Source of the DNA: an uncultured Ruminococcus sp.
GTDB taxonomy: Bacteria > Bacillota > Clostridia > Oscillospirales > Acutalibacteraceae
NCBI GenBank assembly: GCA_902776975.1
Contig: CACYSI010000005.1
Coordinates: 1-42,043, forward strand
Length of the DNA: 42,043 bases
Reading direction: 5' to 3'
Under the pieces are notes generated by a model that worked only from the letters and a program-made list of their open reading frames with translations, made no database searches and had not been told where the DNA came from. The translations under genes and the position numbers were made by a program. Every line of letters starts with the position of its first letter. Position 1 is the stretch's first letter. Shown here piece by piece: positions 8,238 to 16,317 of this stretch.

Positions 8238-8435
8238 AAGAAATCGCGCTGTGCGCGCATTTCGCATAGCTTTCAGTACAATCATATAGTCGTCCTGCTT
8301 CGCTCTTGGTGCGAGCTCGCAGTTCTCCTTATGATTGCACAGCACTTTTGCTCCCTGTATCCGCCACAGGCGGCGGTCGCAACGTTACGCTCGTTGCCGC
8401 ACAGCGGCAAACCCAGCGGGCATACAAATCTTTTT
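8238..8435. repeat. Dispersed hairpin repeat R1, long copy
   Basis: The left block (8238-8270) and right block (8388-8435) match the copy at 2926-3009. The right-block hairpin is TTGCCGC, loop ACA and GCGGCAA, with an outer CGCT/AGCG stem; its bases differ from the other copy in matched pairs. The intervening 117 bases fold too: TACAATCATA at 8277 faces TATGATTGCA at 8330, and CCGCC/GGCGG lies near 8361. A perfect 12-base palindrome (GACACGCGTGTC, 8440-8451) follows. With the hup terminator, this fills the 309-base gap between rqcP and hup. Confidence 0.75.
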
Positions 8436-8477
8436 GCTTGACACGCGTGTCCGGAAACGAGCAGTTTCCTGTAAAGA

Positions 8478-8510
8478 AAATGAAAGAGCCGACAGAAAAC
8501 TGCCGGCTCA
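8478..8510 (-). terminator. Intrinsic terminator of hup
   Basis: GAGCCGGCAG pairs with CTGTCGGCTC (one G-T pair) around a TTTT loop and is followed on the minus strand by TTTCATTTTCTTT. It starts 16 bases past the hup stop codon and separates hup from rqcP. Confidence 0.8.
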
Positions 8511-8525
8511 AAGCGCCATGGGTTA

Positions 8526-8801
8526 TTACTTGTTTACAGCGTCCTTGAAAGCCTTACCGGCCTTGAATGCGGGAACCTTAGAAGCAGGGATATCGATCTT
8601 AGCGTTTGTTCTGGGATCAACGCCTGTACGAGCATTTCTCTCTCTTCTCTCAAATGTGCCGAAACCAACGATCTGAATCTTGTCACCGGCTGCGATAGTA
8701 TCAACGATGGTGTCGAAGGTAGCGGCTACTGCAGCCTCAGCGTCCTTCTTGGAAATAGCAGCTTTCTCAGCTACGATAGCGATAAGTTCTGACTTTTTCA
8801 T
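8526..8801 (-). CDS. hup: Histone-like DNA-binding protein HU
   Basis: HU is a small dimeric nucleoid protein that bends DNA without strong sequence preference. The 91-residue product has the usual features: helical N-terminus [14 protein letters not shown], the turn GFGTF, and the DNA-binding arm containing [15 protein letters not shown] lies 7 bases before the ATG at 8801; an ATG 15 bases earlier overlaps that RBS and is unlikely to be used. The gene sits between mazG and rqcP, an arrangement common in Clostridia, and has its own terminator. Confidence 0.97.
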   Translation of the reverse strand: MKKSELIAIVAEKAAISKKDAEAAVAATFDTIVDTIAAGDKIQIVGFGTFERRERNARTGVDPRTNAKIDIPASKVPAFKAGKAFKDAVNK

Positions 8802-8845
8802 TTTAGTTTCCTCCATAATTCTCTTGCGGTAGTACCGCTTATTTT

Positions 8846-9631
8846 TTATTTAACTTCTTCCCAAAGGGAATCAATTAACTCGGTTGACGCGGTCTTCATA
8901 TCTATACCGCGGCTATGGGCAAGCTCCTCTACGGCTCTGAATCGAGCGGCAAACTTATCAGTCGCCTTTGACAGCGCCAGCTCGGCGTCCGCTCCGACAA
9001 ATCGGGCTATATTTACCACCGAGAACAGCAGATCACCCAACTCGTCCTCGGTCTTAGCCCTGTCACCGCTTTCGACCGCAGAGAGCAGCTCGGCGTGTTC
9101 TTCAAGCACCTTATCGGCGGCGCTCTCGACGTCTTCAAAATCCATACCGGATTTAGCCGAACGCTTCTGGACCTTTTGCGCTCTCATGAGAGCGGGGAGC
9201 GATCTTGCCACATCATCAACGGAATCAGCGAAGCTCTCCTGCGACTTGGTCTGCATCTTGATGGCGTCCCAGTTGCGGAGCACCTCATCGGGCGTATCAG
9301 CCTCGACATTACCGAAAACATGAGGATGACGGATGATCAGCTTTTTGCACACATCATCACAGACATCGTCAAAGTTGAACCTGCCCTCTTCCTCCTCCAT
9401 AAGAGAGTGGAAGATGACCTGCATCAGCACGTCTCCGAGCTCCTCTCGCAGCAGCGGAGAGTCGCCCTTATCGATAGCCTCCACAGCCTCATAGGTCTCT
9501 TCGATGAAATTCTGTCTGATGCTCTCATGCGTCTGAACCTTATCCCACGGACATCCGTCGGGCGAGCGCAGGATCCGCATGATCCCTATCAAATCAGTAA
9601 TATTATAGGCTTCTTTGTACTGAAAATCCAT
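8846..9631 (-). CDS. mazG: Nucleoside triphosphate pyrophosphohydrolase MazG
   Basis: MazG hydrolyses NTPs and dNTPs to monophosphates and pyrophosphate, clearing abnormal nucleotides. Two MazG domains are visible. The first has [18 protein letters not shown] and the metal-binding [10 protein letters not shown]; the second has [10 protein letters not shown] and [11 protein letters not shown]. The ATG at 9631 has GGAGAC just upstream; a TTG start at 9652 is possible but lacks an RBS. The gene lies between the SpoVB-like gene and hup, matching yabM-yabN order in Bacillus, although the tetrapyrrole methylase domain of YabN is absent. Confidence 0.95.
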   Translation of the reverse strand: MDFQYKEAYNITDLIGIMRILRSPDGCPWDKVQTHESIRQNFIEETYEAVEAIDKGDSPLLREELGDVLMQVIFHSLMEEEEGRFNFDDVCDDVCKKLIIRHPHVFGNVEADTPDEVLRNWDAIKMQTKSQESFADSVDDVARSLPALMRAQKVQKRSAKSGMDFEDVESAADKVLEEHAELLSAVESGDRAKTEDELGDLLFSVVNIARFVGADAELALSKATDKFAARFRAVEELAHSRGIDMKTASTELIDSLWEEVK

Positions 9632-9675
9632 ACTGTCTCCGTTATACGGCAAAAAATCCCATTGATATAGATATA

Positions 9676-11490
9676 TTACCGCAATAAGTGCAGTTTTGCA
9701 AGGATTGTTACAATATTTTTACCTTTTGGCAGCATATATAATTCTTCTTTGCTGAAAGTCTTTAACAGCATGAGCGCGAGAACATATACGATGACAGCTA
9801 CAAGTATCGAAATCAGCAGTGAAACCAGGTTGCCGGCAAACATACTGCACAGCTTGTAAACGCCGAATACGACAGCCGCGCATATGACAGCGGATACCAA
9901 CGGCTTTAAAATAGTGTTGATAAAATCGGGTCTGACCTTGGAGTGCTTGACAAGCAGATACATTCCGACCACAAATACAAACGCGAACGCTACCAGCGAG
10001 CCGATAGCGGCGCCGGTGACATTAAGCTCGACCATGCTCACGAAGAGGTAGTTGGTAGCTATCTTGATGACCATGGCGATACTGCACAGGATAAGCGGCA
10101 GATGGACCTTGCCTAAGCTCTGGAGCATACTCATTATAGGTGTGGACGCCGCTACGACGATACACGAGAAGCCCATGATACGCAGGATAGAAGCGGAGAC
10201 GTCCGCCTCAAAGCCGCCGCCGTAAAGCAGGGTGATGACAGGCTTGGCTATAGCAAACAGCGAGAGTCCCGCCGGCAGAGTAAACATCATAGTCAGCTTG
10301 AGCACTGTATCTATGCTCTGCTTGAGCTCTTTTTTGTCGCCCGATGTATACGCCGCCGTGACGTTAGGCAGGGCGGATGTACCGAACACCTGAGTGACCG
10401 TAGTGACAAGCTGCATCAGCGGGAGGGCGTTTGCAAAGCATCCCCACAGAGATGTATGCAGAGATATCTCGCCGCCGCTCGCCGGATGGACCATGTTATA
10501 CAGCTCCGGCGCGTACTGAGCGTCAAACTGTTTTACGAGTCCGTCGGGATTGTTGACGGAAGTGGCGAACAACACGTTCTGGACCACTACGGAGTCGATA
10601 GTAGTGGAGATATTCATTATAAAAGCGGAAAGGATGATCGGGATAGCGGTTTTGACAAGGATCTTGAAGGTCTCTTGCTGAGTGCGCGCGTCGACCGAAT
10701 CACGCATAAGCTCATCGGGCACCGAGAACTTGTGCTTGGCGTAGTATACTCTAAGGAATACGAACGCCATCAGCGAGCCTAAAGATATGCCGGCTATAGC
10801 CGCGGCTACAGAGTACGCGAGCAGCGTCTGCATAGCATTGGTGGGAGAGTCAAAAGCGGCTCCGAATATCGTTCCGCCGGACATAAACTCCTTCATGCCG
10901 ATCTGCATGACGATAAATCCGAGAGTCAGACCGCTGATGACCTTGACCAGCATCTCGACTACTTCGCTTACGGCTGTGGGGAACATATTGCGCTGTCCCT
11001 CGTAGTAGCCACGGTAGATGGACACAAGGCAGCCGATGAACACCGCCGGAGACAGAGTCATCATAGCGTAGATAGACAGAGGCTGTCTGATGACGTTGAC
11101 ATAGATGAAGCTGATACCAACCATCAGCGCAAAGCAAACAGCGCCCATGGCTATGTAGAACTTCTTGGACGTCTTATAAATAACGTCTACGTCCCGATAA
11201 CGCTTTTGCGCTACGCTCTCGGCTATCAGACGGGATACCGCTATGGGAAAGCCCGCGGTAGCGAGCGCAAACAGCGGTGTGTAGATCTCATAGGCGTTGC
11301 TCAGCAGTCCCTGACCTACGCTGCCCATCGAGAACCCGGCTATCTCATCATAGCCCGAGTACATACGGTACAAAAAGATCTTGTAGAACATACCGAGCAG
11401 CTTGACTACGACCATACTCACAGTCATTATCATAGCGCCCTTGACAAAGGTCTTTGACGTGTTTTTATTCAAACTGTCATTACTACTCAT
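9676..11490 (-). CDS. SpoVB/YabM-family polysaccharide flippase
   Basis: This is a multi-pass membrane protein of the MOP exporter superfamily (SpoVB, YabM, MurJ and Wzx relatives), which flips lipid-linked sugars across the membrane. The 604 residues contain about 14 hydrophobic segments, with conserved GMFYKIFLYRM in the first and the family-like LYGGGFEADVSASILRIMG segment later. Its place upstream of mazG matches yabM of Bacillus; a role in cortex or wall precursor transport is inferred. AGGCGAT precedes the ATG. A sigma-A promoter lies at 11522-11550, so expression need not be limited to sporulation. Confidence 0.9.
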   Translation of the reverse strand: MSSNDSLNKNTSKTFVKGAMIMTVSMVVVKLLGMFYKIFLYRMYSGYDEIAGFSMGSVGQGLLSNAYEIYTPLFALATAGFPIAVSRLIAESVAQKRYRDVDVIYKTSKKFYIAMGAVCFALMVGISFIYVNVIRQPLSIYAMMTLSPAVFIGCLVSIYRGYYEGQRNMFPTAVSEVVEMLVKVISGLTLGFIVMQIGMKEFMSGGTIFGAAFDSPTNAMQTLLAYSVAAAIAGISLGSLMAFVFLRVYYAKHKFSVPDELMRDSVDARTQQETFKILVKTAIPIILSAFIMNISTTIDSVVVQNVLFATSVNNPDGLVKQFDAQYAPELYNMVHPASGGEISLHTSLWGCFANALPLMQLVTTVTQVFGTSALPNVTAAYTSGDKKELKQSIDTVLKLTMMFTLPAGLSLFAIAKPVITLLYGGGFEADVSASILRIMGFSCIVVAASTPIMSMLQSLGKVHLPLILCSIAMVIKIATNYLFVSMVELNVTGAAIGSLVAFAFVFVVGMYLLVKHSKVRPDFINTILKPLVSAVICAAVVFGVYKLCSMFAGNLVSLLISILVAVIVYVLALMLLKTFSKEELYMLPKGKNIVTILAKLHLLR

Positions 11491-11521
11491 TATATCGCCT
11501 CGATACTATTTCTGAAAAAGT

Positions 11522-11550
11522 ATTCTATCACAGTAAAGTCGATTATTCAA
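11522..11550 (-). promoter_or_regulatory. Sigma-A promoter of the spoVB-like/mazG/hup unit
   Basis: On the minus strand TTGAAT, a 17-base spacer and TAGAAT lie 30-60 bases before the ATG at 11490, in the only sizeable gap between hemZ and the flippase gene. Confidence 0.75.
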
Positions 11551-11562
11551 CTCTTTGAACCA

Positions 11563-12993
11563 TTATTCGTTGTATTCACCATAAAAAGCTTTTACCCGCT
11601 CTTTGCGCTGTATCAACTCGTCAAAACGGCTGATATATTCATACGGATATTTGAAGTTAAATATGCGTTCGATATAGTCGGAATCCGTATCGCGTAGCTT
11701 TGTGACGGCTCCCGCTCCGCAGGCGAGGATGGAGTGGGTCTCTTCCATGATATATACGTTGTAGGGGCTGAAAAAGCCCTGCTTAGCCCAGCCGATGTTC
11801 TCGAGATTAGATAGCATCTTGCTCTGTCTGTACAGGTAGTAAGGCTCAAAGCCCGCCTCGGTCAGCTTATACGCGGCATAAGCGAGCATTTGTGAGGTAT
11901 AACCGTATTCGCGAGCGGCATCCTCAGAGCTGAGGCGCGCGCTGCGCTTGACGGCGAGAGTATGTACGGTCACGCTCTCGGGAGACAGCCTCAGCACGGT
12001 ATCTATGGTAGCTCTGAAGCTCTCGGGAGTATCCGAGGTAAGCCCGGCTATCAGATCCATGTTGATGTTGTCGAAGTCCAGCTCCCGAGCGAGAGCGAAA
12101 GCGTCCAAGGTCTGCCGCGAGCTGTGCCGCCTGCCTATGCGCTCGAGCACGCTGTCGTTAAAGGTCTGGGGATTGATAGATATGCGGGTCACACCGTGAC
12201 GCTTGAGAGCAAGCAGCTTTTCACGAGTGACGGTATCGGGTCTGCCCGCCTCTACGGTGAACTCGGCGCAGCCGCTCATATCAAAATCAGCGCGTATCTC
12301 AGAGAGCAGGATATCGAGCTGCTCGGCGCTGAGCGTAGTGGGCGTACCGCCGCCGACATATACCGACTCGAGCCTCAGATCAAGCTCTCTCGCTATCTCC
12401 GCCGTATACCTTATCTCACTGAGCAGCAAAGGCAAATAATCGTCGATCAGCTTTTTTGCCTTCTCTATCGACTGGCTGACAAACGAGCAGTAGTTGCATC
12501 TGGTCGGGCAAAAGGGTATCGACACATACAGCGAGAACGAACGCCCGCCCGAACGGCTGAGTATGGCGAGCTGGTTATCGTGAACCTGCCGCGCGAGACG
12601 TATCTTGTCGTCGCTGACGAGCAGAGTTTCTCTGAAGTATCTCTCCGCCTCAGCCTCTCCCCTCTCAGCCGCGAGCTTTGAAAACAGCTTGATGGGTCTG
12701 ACGCCGGTCAGTATGCCCCACGGCAGCTCCGTGCCGCAGAACTCCGACAATAAGCGATACAAAAGCACGCCCATCCGCAGCTCGTCATCGTCGGACAGCT
12801 CAGCCGAAAGCGCTTTGTGCATATCACCCGCACATAATTCTACCCTGACCTCGTCATGTACGGAGGTCAGGATATAAGGTGCTTCGGGTCTATCAAATTC
12901 ATGTATCACCGCGACATTCTCGGTAAAGAGAAACGCGCGGCACAGATTTTCCATTTCATAATGGAACTTATGGTTGTCTATATAAAGATTCAT
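11563..12993 (-). CDS. hemZ: Radical SAM coproporphyrinogen dehydrogenase-like protein HemZ
   Basis: HemZ belongs to the HemN-like radical SAM family, implicated in oxygen-independent coproporphyrinogen III oxidation in Bacillus; some members may instead handle heme. An N-terminal domain of about 140 residues is followed by the radical SAM core with the cluster-binding motif CPTRCNYC (cysteines near 162, 166 and 169) and the glycine-rich YVGGGTPTTL. The ATG at 12993 has only a weak GCGGA RBS; TTG at 13008 is the alternative. It is the last gene of the rel-dtd-MBL-hemZ cluster, which is conserved in Clostridia. No other heme gene is in the window. Confidence 0.92.
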   Translation of the reverse strand: MNLYIDNHKFHYEMENLCRAFLFTENVAVIHEFDRPEAPYILTSVHDEVRVELCAGDMHKALSAELSDDDELRMGVLLYRLLSEFCGTELPWGILTGVRPIKLFSKLAAERGEAEAERYFRETLLVSDDKIRLARQVHDNQLAILSRSGGRSFSLYVSIPFCPTRCNYCSFVSQSIEKAKKLIDDYLPLLLSEIRYTAEIARELDLRLESVYVGGGTPTTLSAEQLDILLSEIRADFDMSGCAEFTVEAGRPDTVTREKLLALKRHGVTRISINPQTFNDSVLERIGRRHSSRQTLDAFALARELDFDNINMDLIAGLTSDTPESFRATIDTVLRLSPESVTVHTLAVKRSARLSSEDAAREYGYTSQMLAYAAYKLTEAGFEPYYLYRQSKMLSNLENIGWAKQGFFSPYNVYIMEETHSILACGAGAVTKLRDTDSDYIERIFNFKYPYEYISRFDELIQRKERVKAFYGEYNE

Positions 12994-13011
12994 CTTTTTT
13001 ATCCGCAAAAA

Positions 13012-13632
13012 CTACTGCATAAAGGGATTATACCGGCGCTCGTGCTCAAGGGTGGTGAACATCTCGTGTCCCGGGTATATCGCGTAATCGCCCTCGAGAT
13101 TCTTTATACGCTCGACAGACTTCATCATTGAGCGCATGCTTGAGGTCGGAAAATCAGTACGTCCGACGCTCTCGCAGAATATGGTGTCGCCCGAGAAGAT
13201 ACAGCCGTCGGCGATGTAGCATCCGCTGCCGACCGTATGCCCCGGAGTGTTGATGAATCTGATCTCTGTCTCGCCGAGCTTGATGATATCGCCGTCGTTG
13301 AGCAGGCGGTCGACGTTAAAGGAGTTGATGCGGATGTTGTGGACAGACGAGAGATTATACAGTCCCTTTTGCAGCAGCTCCATCTCCGCCTCGGCGGCGC
13401 ATACCTCGGGATGATAACGGTCACAAAGCTCCGCTACACCGATGACATGGTCATAGTGACCGTGTGTGAGCAGGATATAATCGAGCTTTCCGCCGCGGCT
13501 GTCGAGCTCGGCTATGAGCTCATCGCTGTGATCTCCCGGATCGATGACCGCGAGCGCGCCCGTAGTCTCATCCTCTATAAGATAACAGTTTGTGGCTATC
13601 ATGCCTACAACATAGCATTTGATCTTTATCAT
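13012..13632 (-). CDS. MBL-fold metallohydrolase (glyoxalase II-like, YqgX type)
   Basis: The product is a metallo-beta-lactamase-fold hydrolase with the metal ligands of the family: HGHYDH (57-62), a histidine in TPGHTVGS, the aspartate of FSGDTIF and a late histidine in YPGHE. At 206 residues it matches the YqgX subgroup, which lacks the C-terminal glutathione-binding domain of glyoxalase II, so the substrate is unknown. Its start overlaps the end of dtd by 4 bases. The dtd-MBL-hemZ order is common in Clostridia. Confidence 0.93.
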   Translation of the reverse strand: MIKIKCYVVGMIATNCYLIEDETTGALAVIDPGDHSDELIAELDSRGGKLDYILLTHGHYDHVIGVAELCDRYHPEVCAAEAEMELLQKGLYNLSSVHNIRINSFNVDRLLNDGDIIKLGETEIRFINTPGHTVGSGCYIADGCIFSGDTIFCESVGRTDFPTSSMRSMMKSVERIKNLEGDYAIYPGHEMFTTLEHERRYNPFMQ

Positions 13633-14084
13633 TTCTTCAAATCACCGCTGTCTATAATTATCGTTACAGGTCCGTCGTTGAGCAGATCGACCTTCATCTT
13701 AGCGCCGAAAACACCTTTGAGCACTTCGTTTACACCGGCACTTTTAATTCTTTTGCAGAAATATTCGTATAACTCTTCGGCAATATCCGGCTTTGCCGCC
13801 GAGAAGAACTCGGGTCGCCTGCCATGTGAGCAGTTAGCGCATAGTGTGAACTGTGACACTACAAGCGCCGATCCTCCCGTAGTCAGCAACGACAGATTCA
13901 TCTTATCTTGGCTGTCGGTAAAAATACGCAGGTTAGCGATCTTATCGGCGAGGACCTCGGCATCGCGCTGAGTATCGCCCTGAGCTACGCCGAGCAGTAT
14001 CATCAAGCCGAAGCCAATGGACGATATAAGCTCGCCCTCTACGGTAACGCTCGCGCGCGTGACGCGCTGTATGACAGCTTTCAT
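13629..14084 (-). CDS. dtd: D-aminoacyl-tRNA deacylase
   Basis: Dtd hydrolyses D-amino acids (and glycine on tRNA-Ala) from mischarged tRNAs. The 151-residue product starts MKAVIQRVTRASV and carries the active-site motif SQFTLCA and the Gly-cisPro-like segment NDGPVTI near the C-terminus. The ATG at 14084 is preferred over an upstream TTG. AAAGG lies about 10 bases before it. The gene follows rel by about 40 bases and overlaps the MBL hydrolase gene by 4 bases. Confidence 0.96.
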   Translation of the reverse strand: MKAVIQRVTRASVTVEGELISSIGFGLMILLGVAQGDTQRDAEVLADKIANLRIFTDSQDKMNLSLLTTGGSALVVSQFTLCANCSHGRRPEFFSAAKPDIAEELYEYFCKRIKSAGVNEVLKGVFGAKMKVDLLNDGPVTIIIDSGDLKK

Positions 14085-14124
14085 GTATTTCAAACCTTTC
14101 TCAGGATCATCTTATATACTGATT

Positions 14125-16317
14125 TTACAGCCTTGTGATAGAAACTATGCCGTTGATCTGCGCGAGATGCGCCATGACCGAACGCAGATGATCCATGTTG
14201 TTTATCTCTATAGTGACGGTGACCACCGCCTGATTGTCCTTGATCTCACGGGAGTTGAGCATATGGATGAAGATACGCATATTGGACAGCTCTCTGGTAA
14301 CGTCCGCAAGGAAGCCTCTGCGATCATTACAGACGATCTCCAAGGTGCTCTGGAACGACTCGTGTATCTCCTCTTCCCAGCTCGCTTTGACCCAGCGCTC
14401 GGGCTCTTCGCACTCGGAGAGGTTCTCGGGAACGTTGGTGCATGAGAGCTTGTGGATAGACACGCCGAATCCGCGTGTGATGTAGCCGATGATCTCATCA
14501 CCGGGCAGCGGATTGCAGCAGCGCGAAAACTTGATCAGACAATCATCGAGTCCTTCAACGTTGACTCCGGAGCCTACATGACGCTTGCGCTTGGGGCTGC
14601 GCCCCTCTGTGATGGGCTTAGGCGGATCGTCGGACTTCTTATACTTCTTGACGTATATCTCCCTGACGCGGGGCATGATCTTCCACAGCTGTATACCGCC
14701 GTAGCCGATGGATGCGTAGAAGTCATCTATCGAGTTGCAGTAATGGCGCTGGATAATGGGCTGCAGGCATTCTTCGAGGTCATCTTCGGAGAACTGCATG
14801 CCCGCCTTCTTGAGCTCATGCTCAAACATCGCCTTGCCTTCGACGATGTTCTCCTCACGCTTCTCTTTCTTGAACCACTGACGGATCTTGGTACGCGCGG
14901 AGTTGGTCTTGACTATCTTAAGCCAGTCGCGCTTGGGGCCTGAGCCCTCCTTCTGGGTGAGTATCTCTACTATATCGCTGCTCTTGACCTGATAGTCTAT
15001 CGGCACGATGCGTCCGTTGACCTTAGCGCCTACCATGCGGTTGCCAACGCCCGAATGTATCGCGTAAGCCATATCTATGACCGTTGAGCCCGCGGGCAGA
15101 TTTTTGATATCGCCCTTGGGAGTGAATACGTAGACCTCGTTCTGTGAGAGGTCATACTTTATCGACTTGACGATCTCGGTCTTATCGTCTACCTCGCTCT
15201 GCTCCTCGAGCATCTGTCTGATCCATGTCAGGTTCTCGTCGAGGCTGTCCTGCCTGCTGCCCTTGAGCTTGAGCTTATACTTCCAGTGAGCCGCGATACC
15301 GTACTCGGCGGTATGGTGCATCTCATATGTGCGTATCTGCACCTCAAACGGTATACCGTTGCTGTCAAATACGGTGGTATGCAGACTCTGATACATATTC
15401 GACTTAGGAGTAGATATATAATCCTTGAAGCGGTTGGGTAAGGGCGTGAATATATCGTGTACGATACCGAGCACGTTATAGCAGTCGGCGATAGTGTTGA
15501 CGATGACCCGGACCGCGAACACATCGAAGATCTGATCCATCTCGCGACCCTGCATATAGGTCTTGCGATAGATGGACACCACAGACTTGACCCTGCCCGA
15601 GATAGTGACATGGGACATGGAGAAGCCTATCTTATCGAGTATCTTCTTCTTTATCTGCTCAATAAAGGCGTTGCGCTCGTTCTCGGTGAGCTGCAGCTGC
15701 TTCTCTATCTCGCCGTAGGCTACGGGGTCGAGATAACGCATAGACAGATCCTCAAGCTCATCCTTGACCGCCTTCATACCTAAGCGGTGAGCTATAGGCG
15801 CGTAGACCTCCATGCACTCGAGAGCCTTATCACGGCGCTTTTGCTCATTTACGCACTCAATGGTACGCATATTATGGACACGGTCGGCGAGCTTGACGAT
15901 GATGACGCGGATATCGTTGCTCATGGCTATGAGCATCTTGCGCACGTTCTCAGCCTGTCGCTCCTCACGGTCGGTATACTCGATCTTGCTGATCTTAGTC
16001 AGACCGTCTACAAGGTTCATGACCTCTTCACCGAAGCCGTCGCGCACCTGCTCCAAGGTCACGTCTGTATCCTCTACCGTATCGTGCAGCAGAGCCGCTA
16101 CTACAGAGTCTGTATCCATACCCATCTCGACTACTATACACGCGACCGAGGTAGGATGCAAAATGAAGGGTACGCCCGATACCCGGCGCTGATCGCCGTG
16201 CGAGAGATTGGCGAACTCATATGCCTTTTTGATCTTACGCTTGTTATACTTTACATTGCTCTTGTCTACCAGATACAACAGCTCGTCAAAATCCTGATAA
16301 TGAACTACATCATTCAT
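14125..16317 (-). CDS. relA: Bifunctional (p)ppGpp synthetase/hydrolase Rel
   Basis: This protein makes and degrades the stringent-response alarmone (p)ppGpp. Domains in order: an HD hydrolase with HDTVED at 78-83; a synthetase with RFKDYIS and the YQSLHTTVF motif, where RFKD rather than EFDD marks a bifunctional enzyme; a TGS domain near 390-455; a conserved-cysteine region; and a C-terminal ACT domain (about 655-730). Its 730 residues are standard. AGGAGGTGAG precedes the ATG, which lies within the last codons of recJ (8-base overlap). The apt gene, often found between recJ and rel, is missing here. Confidence 0.98.
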   Translation of the reverse strand: MNDVVHYQDFDELLYLVDKSNVKYNKRKIKKAYEFANLSHGDQRRVSGVPFILHPTSVACIVVEMGMDTDSVVAALLHDTVEDTDVTLEQVRDGFGEEVMNLVDGLTKISKIEYTDREERQAENVRKMLIAMSNDIRVIIVKLADRVHNMRTIECVNEQKRRDKALECMEVYAPIAHRLGMKAVKDELEDLSMRYLDPVAYGEIEKQLQLTENERNAFIEQIKKKILDKIGFSMSHVTISGRVKSVVSIYRKTYMQGREMDQIFDVFAVRVIVNTIADCYNVLGIVHDIFTPLPNRFKDYISTPKSNMYQSLHTTVFDSNGIPFEVQIRTYEMHHTAEYGIAAHWKYKLKLKGSRQDSLDENLTWIRQMLEEQSEVDDKTEIVKSIKYDLSQNEVYVFTPKGDIKNLPAGSTVIDMAYAIHSGVGNRMVGAKVNGRIVPIDYQVKSSDIVEILTQKEGSGPKRDWLKIVKTNSARTKIRQWFKKEKREENIVEGKAMFEHELKKAGMQFSEDDLEECLQPIIQRHYCNSIDDFYASIGYGGIQLWKIMPRVREIYVKKYKKSDDPPKPITEGRSPKRKRHVGSGVNVEGLDDCLIKFSRCCNPLPGDEIIGYITRGFGVSIHKLSCTNVPENLSECEEPERWVKASWEEEIHESFQSTLEIVCNDRRGFLADVTRELSNMRIFIHMLNSREIKDNQAVVTVTIEINNMDHLRSVMAHLAQINGIVSITRL

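Noticed and set aside
8217-8345. An N-terminal extension of RqcP containing an Arg-rich peptide
   Set aside because: The extension translates repeat R1; the ATG at 8216 has a strong RBS and gives the normal family length.
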